A DNA stretch of 64,000 nt. Origin: JACDAN01 sp963834825 (GTDB taxonomy: Bacteria; Actinomycetota; Thermoleophilia; Gaiellales; Gaiellaceae). Position 1 is the first letter of the stretch. The number at the start of each line of letters is the position of its first letter. Where the stretch lies: positions 128,559-192,558 of the forward strand of contig CAWICZ010000008.1 in assembly GCA_963834825.1 (NCBI GenBank). The letters are read 5' to 3'. The notes under the pieces are model-generated. The model was not told the origin of the DNA, searched no databases, and was given only the letters and a program-made list of their open reading frames with translations. A program made the position numbers and the translations under genes. This document shows, piece by piece, positions 17,734-26,950 of this stretch.

Positions 17734-18428
17734 GTCGACGACACCGCATCACGATCTCGGCGCCTACCTGCTCGACGCACTGACCGCCGACGAGCGGGAG
17801 AGCTTCGAGCAGCACCTCGCGTCATGCGAGATCTGCAATCGCGAGATCGCCGGTCTCGAAGAAGCGGCCAGGCTGCTCGATGAGGCGGCGCCTCCGTACG
17901 CTCTGCCCGAGAGCCTGAAGGCGCGCACGTTCGCGGCGATCGAGCGAGAAGCAGCCGCGAGGACGGTTCGCCCGCCGGTCAGGCGGCGGTGGTGGCCGCG
18001 GGCCCTCGCCGTCGCCGCAACGGCGGCCGCGGCGGTCCTCGCCTTCGTCGCCGGGACTCAGATCAACCGCGGGGACGGCACGGTCGAACTGAAGGCGGCG
18101 CTCTCCGCGCCACCGCGGGCCGGCGGAGGCGAGCGTGGAGGTGCGGAAGACCGGAATCGGGCGGGTGATCCGCTTCGAGAGCGACGATCTGCCGATCCTC
18201 CCCAAGGGCGAGTACTACGAGCTCTGGTTCGTCGGCCCGGGTGACACGCGCTCGGAGCCGAATCGGATCTCGGCCGGGACGTTCCATCCGGACGCGCAAG
18301 GAAGGTCCCACGTTCGCTTCGCCGCTGCGGTCGACCCCGCCCTGTACCCGGTGCTGAGCGTGACGGCAGAGCCCGGCGACGGAAATCCGGAGCGCACCGG
18401 CCCCGAGGTGCTCCGCTCCGGGCTGTAG
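17726..18428 (+). CDS. RskA-type anti-sigma factor with a frameshift in the middle
   Basis: Two reading frames together make one anti-sigma-K-like protein. The first (17726 to about 18115) has the zinc-binding anti-sigma domain HLASCEICNREIAGLEEAAR (Hx3CxxC) and one transmembrane helix (ALAVAATAAAAVLAFVAGTQ). The second (about 18120-18428) is the extracytoplasmic RskA domain: IGRVIRFESDDLPILPKGEY, YELWFVGPGDTRSEPNRISA, TFHPDAQGRS. The join needs removal of one base near 18115-18134; the total span is 3n+1. Without it the protein loses its outer domain. The TTG start overlaps the sigma factor stop by 8 bp, as expected for coupled synthesis of a sigma/anti-sigma pair. Either the assembly has an insertion here or the sensor half is lost. 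Confidence 0.85.
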
Positions 18429-18437
18429 TCGAGGCGC

Positions 18438-20871
18438 TCAGCGCCGGGCGGCTCTTCCCATGACGAACGAGCTCTGGCCGAGCAGCGCTCCGTACCGCCG
18501 CGGATTGCCGTAGCCGGGCCAGACGAACCAGCGGTATCGGCCTGGGCTCAGTCGCTGCTGTCGGCCGAGGTACTTCCACTGCATCCGGAGCTGGAGGCGC
18601 GTGCGGGTGGGCCAGGCGCTGAAGACTTTCCGGCTGCCGCGGAAGAGCTGGACGTTGTAGTAGCCGGCGCGGCTGACCTTCCGCCAGACCAGGAGTGGCG
18701 CGCGCGTGACGCGTGCTCCCGCTTTCGGCGACAAGAGTGCGGACGCCACTTTCTTCGCCGCCGGTGTGACCTTCCAACCGTGCAGCGAGGGGGTTGCGTC
18801 GGCGTTCCCGGCCCTGTCGATTGCGCGGACCTGGAACTGATGGTCGCCTTGGCTCAGAGCGCCGTAGCTCTTCGGCGAGCCGCACAGCGTGAACGGTGAG
18901 CCGTCGAGCCTGCACTCGAACGTCGCGTTCTCGCTCGCTGCGTACGCGAAGGTCGCCGAAGTCGCCGTTCCGGAGGTGGGCGCTGCGGCAAGCATGGTCT
19001 CCGGAGCGGTCGTGTCGATTGCCCACGAATGTCCAACCGGGGCGCTGAGGTTGCCGACCGCATCCTTGGCTCGAACGCTGAAGGCGTGCGCGCCGTCGCC
19101 CAGCCCGTGATACGTCGCGGGCGAGGTGCAGGGCTCGAAGCCGCGCCCGTCCACGCTGCAGTCGAACGACGAGGGCTCGTCGGCCAAGAATGCGAAGGTC
19201 GCACCGCTGCTGTTGCTGAGCCCTGCGGGAGCCGAAGCCAAGGCAGCGGTCGGCGCGCGGGTCTCGATCGTCCAGGCGTGGCTCGCCTCGGGCCCGGTGT
19301 TCCCGGCAGAGTCGGTTGCTCTGACGGCGAACGTATGTGGTCCGTCGGCGAGGCTGCCGTAGATGGCGGGCGATGTGCACGGCGCAAAGCTTCCCCCGTC
19401 GAGGCGGCAAGTGAAACTGCCGCTCTCGCTGGCGATGAAGGCGAAGGTTGGCGAGCTGGTGTTACTCGAGCTGCTCGGCTTCAGCGTGATCGTTGCCGTC
19501 GGCACCGCCGTGTCAATCGACCAGGTGTAGATCACCTCTGGCCCGGGGTTGCCGGCTCGGTCCGTAGCCTTGACTCGGAACGTGTGCGCGCCGTCGGCAA
19601 GGGCCGTGTAGCTCTTCGTGGTGGCACAGGCCGCGAAGGCCGCGCCGTCGATCCTGCACTCGAACGTCGCGATCTCGCTCGCAGCGAACCCGAAGCTCGG
19701 CGAGTCAACGTTGCTCGGATTGGACGGCTTGGCCGTGATCGAAGTGGTCGGCGGAGTGGTATCGATCGTCCAGCTGTAGCTGACCGCCCCTACGTTGCCG
19801 ACGCCGTCGGTCGCGCGTACCAGGAATGTGTACGCGCCGGGCAGGAGGTTGGCGAAGCTCTTCGGGGAGGTGCACGCAGCCAGGGTGGCGGGATCGAGCC
19901 CGCAGCGGAAGGTCGAGGCCTCGCTCGCCGTGAACCCGAACGTCGGCGAGGTGTCGTTACTCTGGCTGGGCGGCTTGACCGTGATCGTGACGGTCGGCGC
20001 CGTCACGTCGATCGTCCAGCTGTAGCTTGCCGTCCCGACGTTGGCGGCGGCGTCCGTCGCCTCGACGACGAAGGTGTGCGAACCGCCGGCCACGGCGGTG
20101 TAGGACTGTGGCGAGGTACACGCCGCGAACGCCGCGGCGTCGAGCTTGCAGCGGAAGGTCGAGGCCTCGCTTGCCGTGAACGCGAAGGTCGGCGAGGTGT
20201 CGTTATTCGGGTTGGGCGCCCCCGGCGTGATCGTGACGTTGGGCGCCGCCGCGTCGATCGTCCAGCTGTAGCTGGTCATCCCGACGTTGCCGGCGGCGTC
20301 GGTCGCTTCAGCGGTGAAGCTGTGCGGTCCGTTGGCGAGATTCGGGTAACTCGTCGGGGAGCTGCAGGGCGCGAGCGCGGCCGCGTCGACCTTGCACCGG
20401 AAGGTCGAGGCCTCGCTCGCCGTGAACCCGAAGCTCGGCGACTTGTCGTTGCTCAGGGCGTTGGGCTTGACGGTGATCGAGGCGGTCGGCGCAACCGTGT
20501 CGATCGTCCATGTGAAGGTGGCCGTGCCGGTCTCGGCGGTTGGGTTGGTCGCCCTCAACTCGAAGGTATGTGACCCGCCTCCGAGACCGGTATAGGGCTT
20601 CGGCGAGGTGCACGACTCGAACGCGCCGCCGTCGAGCTTGCACTCGAAGGTCGATGGCTCACTCGCGGCGAACACGAAAGCTCGCCGAGTTGACATTGCT
20701 GGGATCGGTCGGGTGGCCGGTGATCGTCACCGTCGGCGCTGCCTCGTTGACCAACACGCCCGTCCACGCGAACGGTCCGTCCATGGCGGTCGAGACTGCC
20801 GAGGCGCCTGAGGCTGCGATCAGGCAAACCACCGTGACGACGGCGAGCGATAGGCGGCGGCGGCTGAACAT
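18438..20871 (-). CDS. Secreted surface protein with eight Ig-like repeats, frameshifted near its N-terminus
   Basis: The signal peptide (MFSRRRLSLAVVTVVCLIAA) and the first 'NEAAPTVTITG' strand are in one frame starting at ATG 20871, which is preceded by GGGGAG. The remaining 750 residues are in another frame. Removing one A from AAA at 20677-20679 joins them exactly (NSASFVFAASEPSTF). The joined protein is about 810 residues. It has eight modules of about 82 residues, each with a cysteine pair (TFECKLDGGAFESC type) and a 'DTxAPT' linker. The C-terminal domain has YYNVQLFRGSRKVFSAWPTR and RYRWFVWPGYGNPRRYGALL, a terminal domain seen in many Thermoleophilia surface proteins. It is probably exposed, adhesive or structural. 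It lies 11 bp downstream of the Arg/Ala-rich membrane protein gene. Confidence 0.85.
18790..20760 (-). repeat. Tandem array of about eight 250-bp Ig-module repeats
   Basis: The coding array repeats the same order of motifs: 'DTxxPT', 'SxxxxFAASEx', 'TFxCxLDGxxFxxC', 'SPxxYxxLxxGxHTFxVRAxD'. Modules 2-4 (about 19800-20520) are the most alike at DNA level, for example 'cggaaggtcgaggcctcgctcgc' recurs with few changes. Such arrays commonly expand or contract by recombination. Confidence 0.75.
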
Positions 20872-20882
20872 GGATCTCCCCT

Positions 20883-21744
20883 CTAGAAGAAGACGGCGGC
20901 GTTGAGCAAGAGAAGTGCGAGCGCGATCGCTCCGAACCCGATTGCGGCGACGTCGCCGCGACGGGCATATAGCGGTTGTGCCAGTGCCGGCAGCGGGATC
21001 TGTCGAAACGAGGCAAGCGAAGCTCCGAGCAGCAGGAGCATTCCGACGCCGAACAACGGGAGAAGCAGCGGTACGGCTACGGAAAGTTGCGGTTCCGATC
21101 GCGCCAAGACGGGAGCCGGCAGTGCCTCGTGATCGAGCGGCGCGCCGGCTGGAGCGGCGGCGGAAGCTCGGATCCGCTTGCGTGCGGCGAGGATCCGCTT
21201 GCGCGCGGCGACCTTCCCCTTCCTGGTGCGAACGGCGCGGGCCACGCGTCGAGCCTTGCGGACGGAGTTGAGTCGGTCACGCCGGCGGGCGGCGATCGCG
21301 GCAGCTTCTGCCCGCTTCTTCCGGGCGGCCGCCTTTAGCCGATTCGCGCGCGCAGCTCGCTGGGCCGCTACAGCCCGCTTGCGCACTGCCGCACGTCGCA
21401 CGAGCGAGCCTCTTCGCCCGTGCTGCGGTCGAGCGTCCCGCAGTGCGGTTAGTCGCGGGCGGCGGCGCGGGCGGAGGCGGCGGGGTCACACGAGCCCGCG
21501 GCTTCGGTCGAGCGGCCGGCTTCGGGTCGGGTTTCGGCGACGGCTTGGGATCCGGCGCAGGCGCCTGAACCGTCGCGCCGGTCGTCGAGCTCGTCGTGGT
21601 CGGCTCCGTGGGAAGCTGCGGCTCCAAGGTTTGGCCGGCCAGCGCCTGGGAGGCCGCGAGGCCCAGGCTCGAGAGCCCGAGCAGCAGGACCGTCGTCAGT
21701 CCGATGCGGCGTTGACACCGCGGGGCGGCCGCGGCTCTTCTCAT
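20883..21744 (-). CDS. Proline-rich and Arg/Ala/Lys-rich secreted membrane protein, frameshifted
   Basis: The N-terminal frame from ATG 21744 has a signal or anchor helix (TTVLLLGLSSLGLAASQALA), then a Thr/Pro-rich stretch (DPKPSPKPDPKPAARPKP, PPPPPAPPP). It then becomes Arg/Ala-rich just where the frame is lost. The second frame continues the same composition (RANRLKAAARKKRAEAAAIA) and ends with two hydrophobic helices (LLLPLFGVGMLLLLGASLAS and IGFGAIALALLLLNAAVFF). One extra base near 21398-21412 explains the break; the total span is 3n+1. No known family is recognised. The Pro-rich and basic stretches suggest a wall-spanning or polyanion-binding stalk held by C-terminal helices. It precedes the Ig-repeat protein by 11 bp, so the two probably act together at the surface. 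Confidence 0.65.
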
Positions 21745-21784
21745 GGGCCCGAGGCGCGGGTCGTTGGAGACGCGTGAGGGGCGC

Positions 21785-22345
21785 TCACGGCGGCGGCGAA
21801 GCTCTGGACCTGACGGACGCGCAACATGACCACCGTCCTTCCGACCGGTCATCCACGCTAGAACGGCCGTCGCGGTTCCGCGACGGCCGTTCGAACAGGT
21901 TCAGCGCCCCTGGCCTAGACACGCGGCTAGGTCCGGACATGCCCGGCCAGGTCCGGACTGAGCTCTGCTCGATCAGCTCGATGCGGTACTGGTCAGGATC
22001 CTGGACGAAGCACAGGCGCGATCCGCCGTCGCGCACCCGATAGGGCTCGCGCTCCGGCTCGATTCCCTGTTCTGCCAGCCGCTCCAGCGTCCCGTCGAGG
22101 TCGTCCACACCGATCGCGATGTGCCCGTACGCCGTGCCCAGCTCGTAGGTGCGTCCGTCGTGGTTGAGCGTGAGCTCCAGCTCCTCCTCCTGGCCGGGAA
22201 AGCCGAAGAAGTAGTTGGTCGCCTCGAGCTCCCCGTCGCGCACGATCGGCAGTTCGCGGCGGAACTCCATCCCGAGCGCCTCGTAGAACTTCCGGCTCCG
22301 CTCGGCGTCGGTGATCCGGCACATCGTGTGCAGGTAGCGCGTCAT
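21785..22345 (-). CDS. Glyoxalase I-like VOC family protein (lactoylglutathione lyase type)
   Basis: The core of about 130 residues is a glyoxalase/bleomycin-resistance fold with two beta-alpha-beta3 units. All four expected metal ligands are visible: His in TRYLHTMCRI, Glu in EELELTLNH, His in YGHIAIGVDD and Glu in YRIELIEQ. This supports a glyoxalase I-type metalloenzyme, probably acting on a methylglyoxal-thiol adduct. Actinobacteria lack glutathione, so mycothiol or another thiol would be the partner (inference). After IELIEQSS the frame runs 60 more low-complexity residues through a perfect hairpin, so the natural stop was probably earlier; one frame has TAG at 21927-21929. The start may instead be the ATG at 22354. 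Confidence 0.8.
   Translation of the reverse strand: MTRYLHTMCRITDAERSRKFYEALGMEFRRELPIVRDGELEATNYFFGFPGQEEELELTLNHDGRTYELGTAYGHIAIGVDDLDGTLERLAEQGIEPEREPYRVRDGGSRLCFVQDPDQYRIELIEQSSVRTWPGMSGPSRVSRPGALNLFERPSRNRDGRSSVDDRSEGRWSCCASVRSRASPPP
21861..21892. terminator. Perfect 15-bp inverted repeat, probable terminator hairpin
   Basis: GAACGGCCGTCGCGG (21861-21875) is exactly complementary to CCGCGACGGCCGTTC (21878-21892), separated by TT. It lies between the 3' end of the glyoxalase gene and the start of the Arg/Ala-rich protein gene, both on the minus strand. There is no T-tract. A protein-binding palindrome is the alternative. Confidence 0.6.
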
Positions 22346-22395
22346 GGGCGCCATCGTAATCACGCCGGCACAGAAGATCCGGCGAACGTGCTTCA

Positions 22396-25119
22396 CTGAG
22401 GGCCATCGTTCAACTCAGGAAGCTCCCGTTCGCCGACCTTCGGCCGCGCACACGTCTGATCGTTGTCGCGCTCACCGCGGTCGCGGCCCAGGTTGTCCTG
22501 AACCTGCCCCTGGGAGACTGGCACGATCGCGCCCCGGAGGCAGCGACCGCCGCGGGTGTGGCGATCGCCGTCGTCGCCGGGGCCGCCGGCGGTGTGATCC
22601 CTGGGCTCCTCGTGGCCGGCGTCGGCTGGCTGCTGAACGTCCTGTTCGTCGCGGACGGGTCGCTCGGGTCCCTGATCGCCCTGCCGGCGTGGCTCGCGGC
22701 CGGGGGATTGGCCGGCTTGCTGGTCACGCGTCTCCGCGAGCGCTCGAGAGGCGAGCGCCTCGCCGAGAGCCGGCTGGAGGCGATCCGGGACGCCGCCTCC
22801 GACGCGATCCTGCGAGTCGACGGCGACGGCGCGATCACGGCCTGGAGCCCGGGCGCGAAGGCCTTGTACGGCTACTCGCGCGAAGAGATCGTCGGCCGTT
22901 CGCTCACCGACCTCCTCTCCGGACCGGACGCCGAGGAGCAGCGAGACCGCCTCGTCGAGGCCGTCCGGAGTGGCGCGCGAATCAGCAATCGGCTCATGAA
23001 TCAGCAGACAGAGGACGGGAGCGTCTTCTCGGCATCCGTCACCGTCACGCCGACCATGGCCGCGCCAGGCGAGGACTCCGATGCCATCTTCGTCGCCCGG
23101 GACGTGGGCGAGTTGCGGCGGATGACAGACCGGCTTGGCAACGTCGAGGGGAGGTACCGGTCGCTCACCGAGCACCTGCCGCTCGTCACCTACGTTCGCT
23201 CGTTGGCTGAGGACGGCGAGACGACCTTCATCAGCCCTCAGATCGATCGGCTCGTCGGCTACACCGCGGACGAGTGGCGCGCCGATCCAGGCCTCTCCCT
23301 CCGGCTCGTTTACTCGGAGGACCGAGAGCGTGTCGCCGGGGAGCGGGCCCAGGTGGACGGGGCGAAGGGCCTACGGTCGAGCTATCGGATGACGTCCCGC
23401 GACGGCCGGATCGTCTGGGTCCGGGACGAGGCAGTCGTCGTGCTGGACGAGGCCGGCCGGCCGCTCTGCATCCAGGGCTACATCCTCGACGTCAGCGAGC
23501 GGAAGGCCGCCGAAGAGGAGCGGAGCGAGCTTCGGGCGGAGGAGGCGGCGACGGCCTCGAAGGCGCGCGATCGCCAGCGCACGATCGAGTTCGTCGCGGA
23601 GGCTGCTTCGGTGCTGTCGTCGTCGCTCGACGTCGCGTCGACCGTCCGGCAAGTCGCAGCGCTGGCCACCCGCGATCTCGCCGAGTGGTGCGCCGTGGAC
23701 GTGCTCGAGGAGGACGGGGCGATTACCCGTCTCACCGCCGAACGCGCGCAGCCCGCCGCGTCGCCTTCCGAGCCCGAAGCCCACACCGAGTCGGCGGTCG
23801 TGGACGTCATCCGTGGGCGCCGTCCCGAGCTGTCGGAGTCGCAGATCATCCTTCCGCTCCTCTCCCGCAACGGCCGGGCGGTCGGGGCCCTCACGGTCGC
23901 GACCGCCGCACCCGCGCGCGGCTACGTCGCCGACGATCTCTCCTGGGCGCGAGCCCTGGCCGGCATGATCGCGTTGGCGATCGAAACCTCCCGCCTCAAC
24001 GCCGAGGTCGAGGCGAGCTCCGACGCGGACCGGGTGCTCACGCACGTCGGCGAAGGCGTCTTCCACGTCGATCGGGGCGGGCTCATCCGTCTCTGGAACC
24101 CCGCCGCGGCGGGGATCACCGGTGTCTCGGGAGAAGCGGCCGAGGGACACGCCGCCCTGGAGGCGATCCCGGGCTGGCAAGAGATCGCCGAGCGCGTCCC
24201 GGTCGGTACGACGCGGGAGCACGCCCGCCCGGCCACCCTGCCGCTCGATACCGAGCGCGGTGAGCGTTGGATCTCGATCTCCGGCGTGGACTTCTTCAGC
24301 GGCACGGTTTACGCGTTTCGAGACATCACCGAGGAGCACCGGCTCGACGAGCTCAAGGCCGAGTTCATCACGACGGCGTCGCACGAGCTTCGCACGCCCC
24401 TTGCCGCCGTATACGGCGCGGCGCAGACACTGCGCCGACACGACTTCGCGCTGGACGACGCGGGCCGCGAGCGGTTCATCTCGCTGATCGTCGACGAGTC
24501 CGAGCACTTGGCTCGCATCGTCAACCAGATCCTGCTCGCCAACCAGCTCGAGGTCGGGAGGCTCGATCTCTTGACCGAGCCGTTCGATGCCGCCGACCTC
24601 CTCGAGCGGGTCGTCGAGGCAGCGCGGACCTATGCGCCGGAGGCGATCACGTTCGACATCCAGGCGGCGTCCGGCGTTCCACCGGTCGCCGCCGACAAGG
24701 ACCGAGCGAGGCAGATCGTGGTGAACCTCGTGGAGAACGCGATCAAGTACTCGCCCGGCGGCGGGCGAATCGAGCTTGGCGTGGAGGCCAAGGACGGAGA
24801 GGTGCTCTTCCGCGTCGTCGACGAGGGCATGGGGATCCCCAGTGGCGAGCAAGCCCGGATCTTCGAGAAGTTCTACCGGCTCGATCCAGAGATGACGCAG
24901 GGCATCGGGGGAACGGGCCTCGGGCTCTACATCTGCCGGGAGCTCGTCGAGCGGATGGGCGGTCGCATCTGGCTCGAATCGGACGAAGGCAAGGGCTCCA
25001 CGTTCTTCTTCGAGCTGCCGAGCGCCGCGTCGTTCCGGCCGCTGCCGAAGCCGCGACTCGTCGGCAGTGAAGGAGCGGGCGGCGTCAGCGCCGCCGGCCA
25101 GCTCGACGGCGATGCCTGA
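22396..25119 (+). CDS. Membrane sensor histidine kinase with PAS, GAF and HisKA/HATPase domains
   Basis: The frame is coding well upstream of the first standard start (GTG 22558): the first transmembrane helix LIVVALTAVAAQVVLNLP is encoded at about 22456-22509. The only plausible start is CTG 22396, giving 907 residues. Order from that start: about four transmembrane helices (20-125), PAS (about 135-240), PAS with PAC (about 255-375), GAF (about 395-545), PAS (about 550-650), then HisKA with phospho-acceptor H663 in SHELRTPLAAVYG. HATPase_c follows, with N-box NLVENAIKYSPGG, G1 DEGMGIPSGEQ and G2 GGTGLGLYICRELV. It is a hybrid-less sensor kinase. No response regulator gene is adjacent. It is divergent from the glyoxalase gene, 50 bp away. 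Confidence 0.88.
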   Translation: MRAIVQLRKLPFADLRPRTRLIVVALTAVAAQVVLNLPLGDWHDRAPEAATAAGVAIAVVAGAAGGVIPGLLVAGVGWLLNVLFVADGSLGSLIALPAWLAAGGLAGLLVTRLRERSRGERLAESRLEAIRDAASDAILRVDGDGAITAWSPGAKALYGYSREEIVGRSLTDLLSGPDAEEQRDRLVEAVRSGARISNRLMNQQTEDGSVFSASVTVTPTMAAPGEDSDAIFVARDVGELRRMTDRLGNVEGRYRSLTEHLPLVTYVRSLAEDGETTFISPQIDRLVGYTADEWRADPGLSLRLVYSEDRERVAGERAQVDGAKGLRSSYRMTSRDGRIVWVRDEAVVVLDEAGRPLCIQGYILDVSERKAAEEERSELRAEEAATASKARDRQRTIEFVAEAASVLSSSLDVASTVRQVAALATRDLAEWCAVDVLEEDGAITRLTAERAQPAASPSEPEAHTESAVVDVIRGRRPELSESQIILPLLSRNGRAVGALTVATAAPARGYVADDLSWARALAGMIALAIETSRLNAEVEASSDADRVLTHVGEGVFHVDRGGLIRLWNPAAAGITGVSGEAAEGHAALEAIPGWQEIAERVPVGTTREHARPATLPLDTERGERWISISGVDFFSGTVYAFRDITEEHRLDELKAEFITTASHELRTPLAAVYGAAQTLRRHDFALDDAGRERFISLIVDESEHLARIVNQILLANQLEVGRLDLLTEPFDAADLLERVVEAARTYAPEAITFDIQAASGVPPVAADKDRARQIVVNLVENAIKYSPGGGRIELGVEAKDGEVLFRVVDEGMGIPSGEQARIFEKFYRLDPEMTQGIGGTGLGLYICRELVERMGGRIWLESDEGKGSTFFFELPSAASFRPLPKPRLVGSEGAGGVSAAGQLDGDA

Positions 25120-26495
25120 TCACTGAACCGCGAACCCTCGTCCAACTGACAGGCTTCGCCCCGCTGCGCCCATCGACCCGCACTGCTCTGCTCGGCCTCG
25201 CCGTCGGCGTCGTCCTCGCCGACTCGTCGGTCGTCACGATCGCGCTGCCGAAGATCCTCGGCCGCTACGACGTCGAGATCTCGACACTGGCCTGGGCGCT
25301 GACGTCGTTCAACCTGGCGCTCGCGCTCTCGGCTCTCCCGGCGGCGTTTGTCGCCCGGCGTCGGCCGGCGCCGGTCTTTGCAGTCGGGGCGGTCGTGTTC
25401 GCAGCCGCATCACTCCTCTGCGCGTTCGCGCCCTCGTTCGGTGTGCTCGTCGCCGGGCGAACGATCCAGGGCGTTGCCGGTGCGGCGATCGTGTGCGCGG
25501 CGCTCGATCTGCTGGCCGAATCCACCGGCTCGGACGCTCGCGCTGCGCGCATCTGGGCGCTCGCCGGGATCCTCGGTGCGGCGTGCGGGCCCGCCGCGGG
25601 CGGGATCCTGACCCAGCTGCTCCGGTGGGAGTCGATCTTCGTCGTCCAGGCGCCGCTGATCCTGATCCCCCTCGTCGCGCTTGTCGGCATGCGTGCCGCT
25701 CCCAGTCCGGAGCCGGTGGAGCGGCCGAACGTGCCCGCGAACGCGGCGCTGATGCTCGTCTCGGGCGCGCTCGTCGCCGCCCTGTTCGTCCTCGTGATCC
25801 TGCTGATCAACGGCTGGCGGCTCGAGCCGCTGGCGGCCGGCCTGGTCGTGACGGTGATGCCGCTGGCGGCGATCGCGGCCGCCCGCTACGGACGCGCGAT
25901 CGAGCCACCCTGGGCGCGCGCCGCGTCGGGCGTGATCCTGATCTCCGGCGGTCTGGCCGCGCTCGGCTGGCTGCCCCGCGCCGGAGCAGCGTGGACGGTT
26001 CCGCCGCAACTCGCCGTCGGCGCCGGGCTCGGCCTCGCCCTCTCTGCCCTGACCGAGCGGGCGCTCGCCGGCCGCTCTTCGCAGGCGGTTCACGGAGGCT
26101 GGACGATCGCGGCCCGTCACGCCGGCGTCGTGCTCGGGCTCCTGCTGCTGACCCCGATCGTCACCACCGACCTCGAACGAAACGAGAACGACGTGCTCGC
26201 CGCGGGCACGTCCATCGTCCTCGACAGCCGCATCGCGCCGCTGGAGAAGATCGGCGTCGCCCGTGACATCCTCGTCGCGGTCGACGACGCCAAGCGGGAG
26301 GCGCGCATCCCGGACGTCGGAGAGGTCGTCGATGCCCGCGACGACGAGGCGCACGCCGAACTGGTGTCGGCGCTCCAGGATCAGCTCGACCGAGCGGCGA
26401 CCAATACCTTCTCGCGCTCGTTCCTCGCAGCCGCCTTGCTCGGCCTGGCTGCGCTCGTCCCGATTCTGATCGGCCGCCGGAACGCGAGCGTCTGA
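25116..26495 (+). CDS. MFS transporter, probable CTG start overlapping the kinase stop
   Basis: The first ATG/GTG/TTG in frame is at 25395, but upstream sequence plainly encodes the start of an MFS protein: RTALLGLAVGVVLADSSVVT (TM1) and STLAWALTSFNLALALSALP (TM2). The frame is open back to CTG 25116, which overlaps the histidine kinase stop as CTGA. From there the product is 459 residues. TM helices continue through VFAVGAVVFAAASLLCAFAP and VLVAGRTIQGVAGAAIVCAA (the motif-A-to-C region of drug-proton antiporters). A soluble segment of about 110 residues (ERNENDVLAAGTSI to RAATNTFS) separates the last helix. The substrate is unknown. Its stop shares one base with the next gene (TGATG). Confidence 0.83.
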   Translation: MITEPRTLVQLTGFAPLRPSTRTALLGLAVGVVLADSSVVTIALPKILGRYDVEISTLAWALTSFNLALALSALPAAFVARRRPAPVFAVGAVVFAAASLLCAFAPSFGVLVAGRTIQGVAGAAIVCAALDLLAESTGSDARAARIWALAGILGAACGPAAGGILTQLLRWESIFVVQAPLILIPLVALVGMRAAPSPEPVERPNVPANAALMLVSGALVAALFVLVILLINGWRLEPLAAGLVVTVMPLAAIAAARYGRAIEPPWARAASGVILISGGLAALGWLPRAGAAWTVPPQLAVGAGLGLALSALTERALAGRSSQAVHGGWTIAARHAGVVLGLLLLTPIVTTDLERNENDVLAAGTSIVLDSRIAPLEKIGVARDILVAVDDAKREARIPDVGEVVDARDDEAHAELVSALQDQLDRAATNTFSRSFLAAALLGLAALVPILIGRRNASV

Positions 26496-26950
26496 TGCGA
26501 GCGATCGCCGTGGCCACAGGCGTGTCGCTGGCGCTGATCGTTGCCTATCTGGCGCTCGGCGGAGCGTCCTACGCGCCGGCGCGGGTCGCCGACCCGTGCG
26601 CGTCTCGCGACTGGCGCGAGCCGGAGGGCGTTCAGGAGGTGGCCCAGCAGATCGTCCTCTCCGCGATCGACGGTGCCGCCTGCGAGTTGGATGCCTCCCG
26701 CGAGGACGTCGTGCTCGCGTTCGCGAGCCGGGATTCACTCGAGCGTTTCGCACGCGAGCACGGGATCTCGAACGCGCGGCTGGAAGAGCTCGTTCGCTCC
26801 GGTCTGGTTCGCGCGATCGACGAGGCCGAGGGGGCGGACGCGCTCAACCCGACCATTGCGGGCGTGCTGCGCGAGCTCGTCGAGCGCGTCCCGATCGACC
26901 AGCTCCTCGACCTGCTCGACCGGTTTCCGGGTCTGTCCGGGCTACCGTAG
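26495..26950 (+). CDS. Hypothetical exported or membrane-anchored helical protein
   Basis: The product is 151 residues. A single N-terminal hydrophobic helix (VATGVSLALIVAYLALGGAS) is followed by a soluble, mainly helical domain. That domain has two cysteines (DPCASRDW and GAACELDA) and the segment VVLAFASRDSLERFAREHGI. No family is recognised. It is coupled to the MFS gene by a TGATG overlap, and its 3' end overlaps the convergent gene by 9 bp. It may be a helper of the transporter, but nothing in the sequence proves it. Confidence 0.7.
   Translation: MRAIAVATGVSLALIVAYLALGGASYAPARVADPCASRDWREPEGVQEVAQQIVLSAIDGAACELDASREDVVLAFASRDSLERFAREHGISNARLEELVRSGLVRAIDEAEGADALNPTIAGVLRELVERVPIDQLLDLLDRFPGLSGLP

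Noticed and set aside
19029..20573. 514-residue frame on the + strand opposite the Ig-repeat protein
   Set aside because: Its apparent internal repeats mirror the Ig-module DNA repeats; no ribosome-binding site and Arg/Gly-rich composition.
18438..20871. CRISPR-like periodicity
   Set aside because: The roughly 250-bp period encodes protein modules; there are no short repeats with unique spacers.
20883..21401. Separate 172-residue gene starting at 21401
   Set aside because: Its Arg/Ala composition continues the upstream frame and one extra base joins them; treated as one frameshifted gene.
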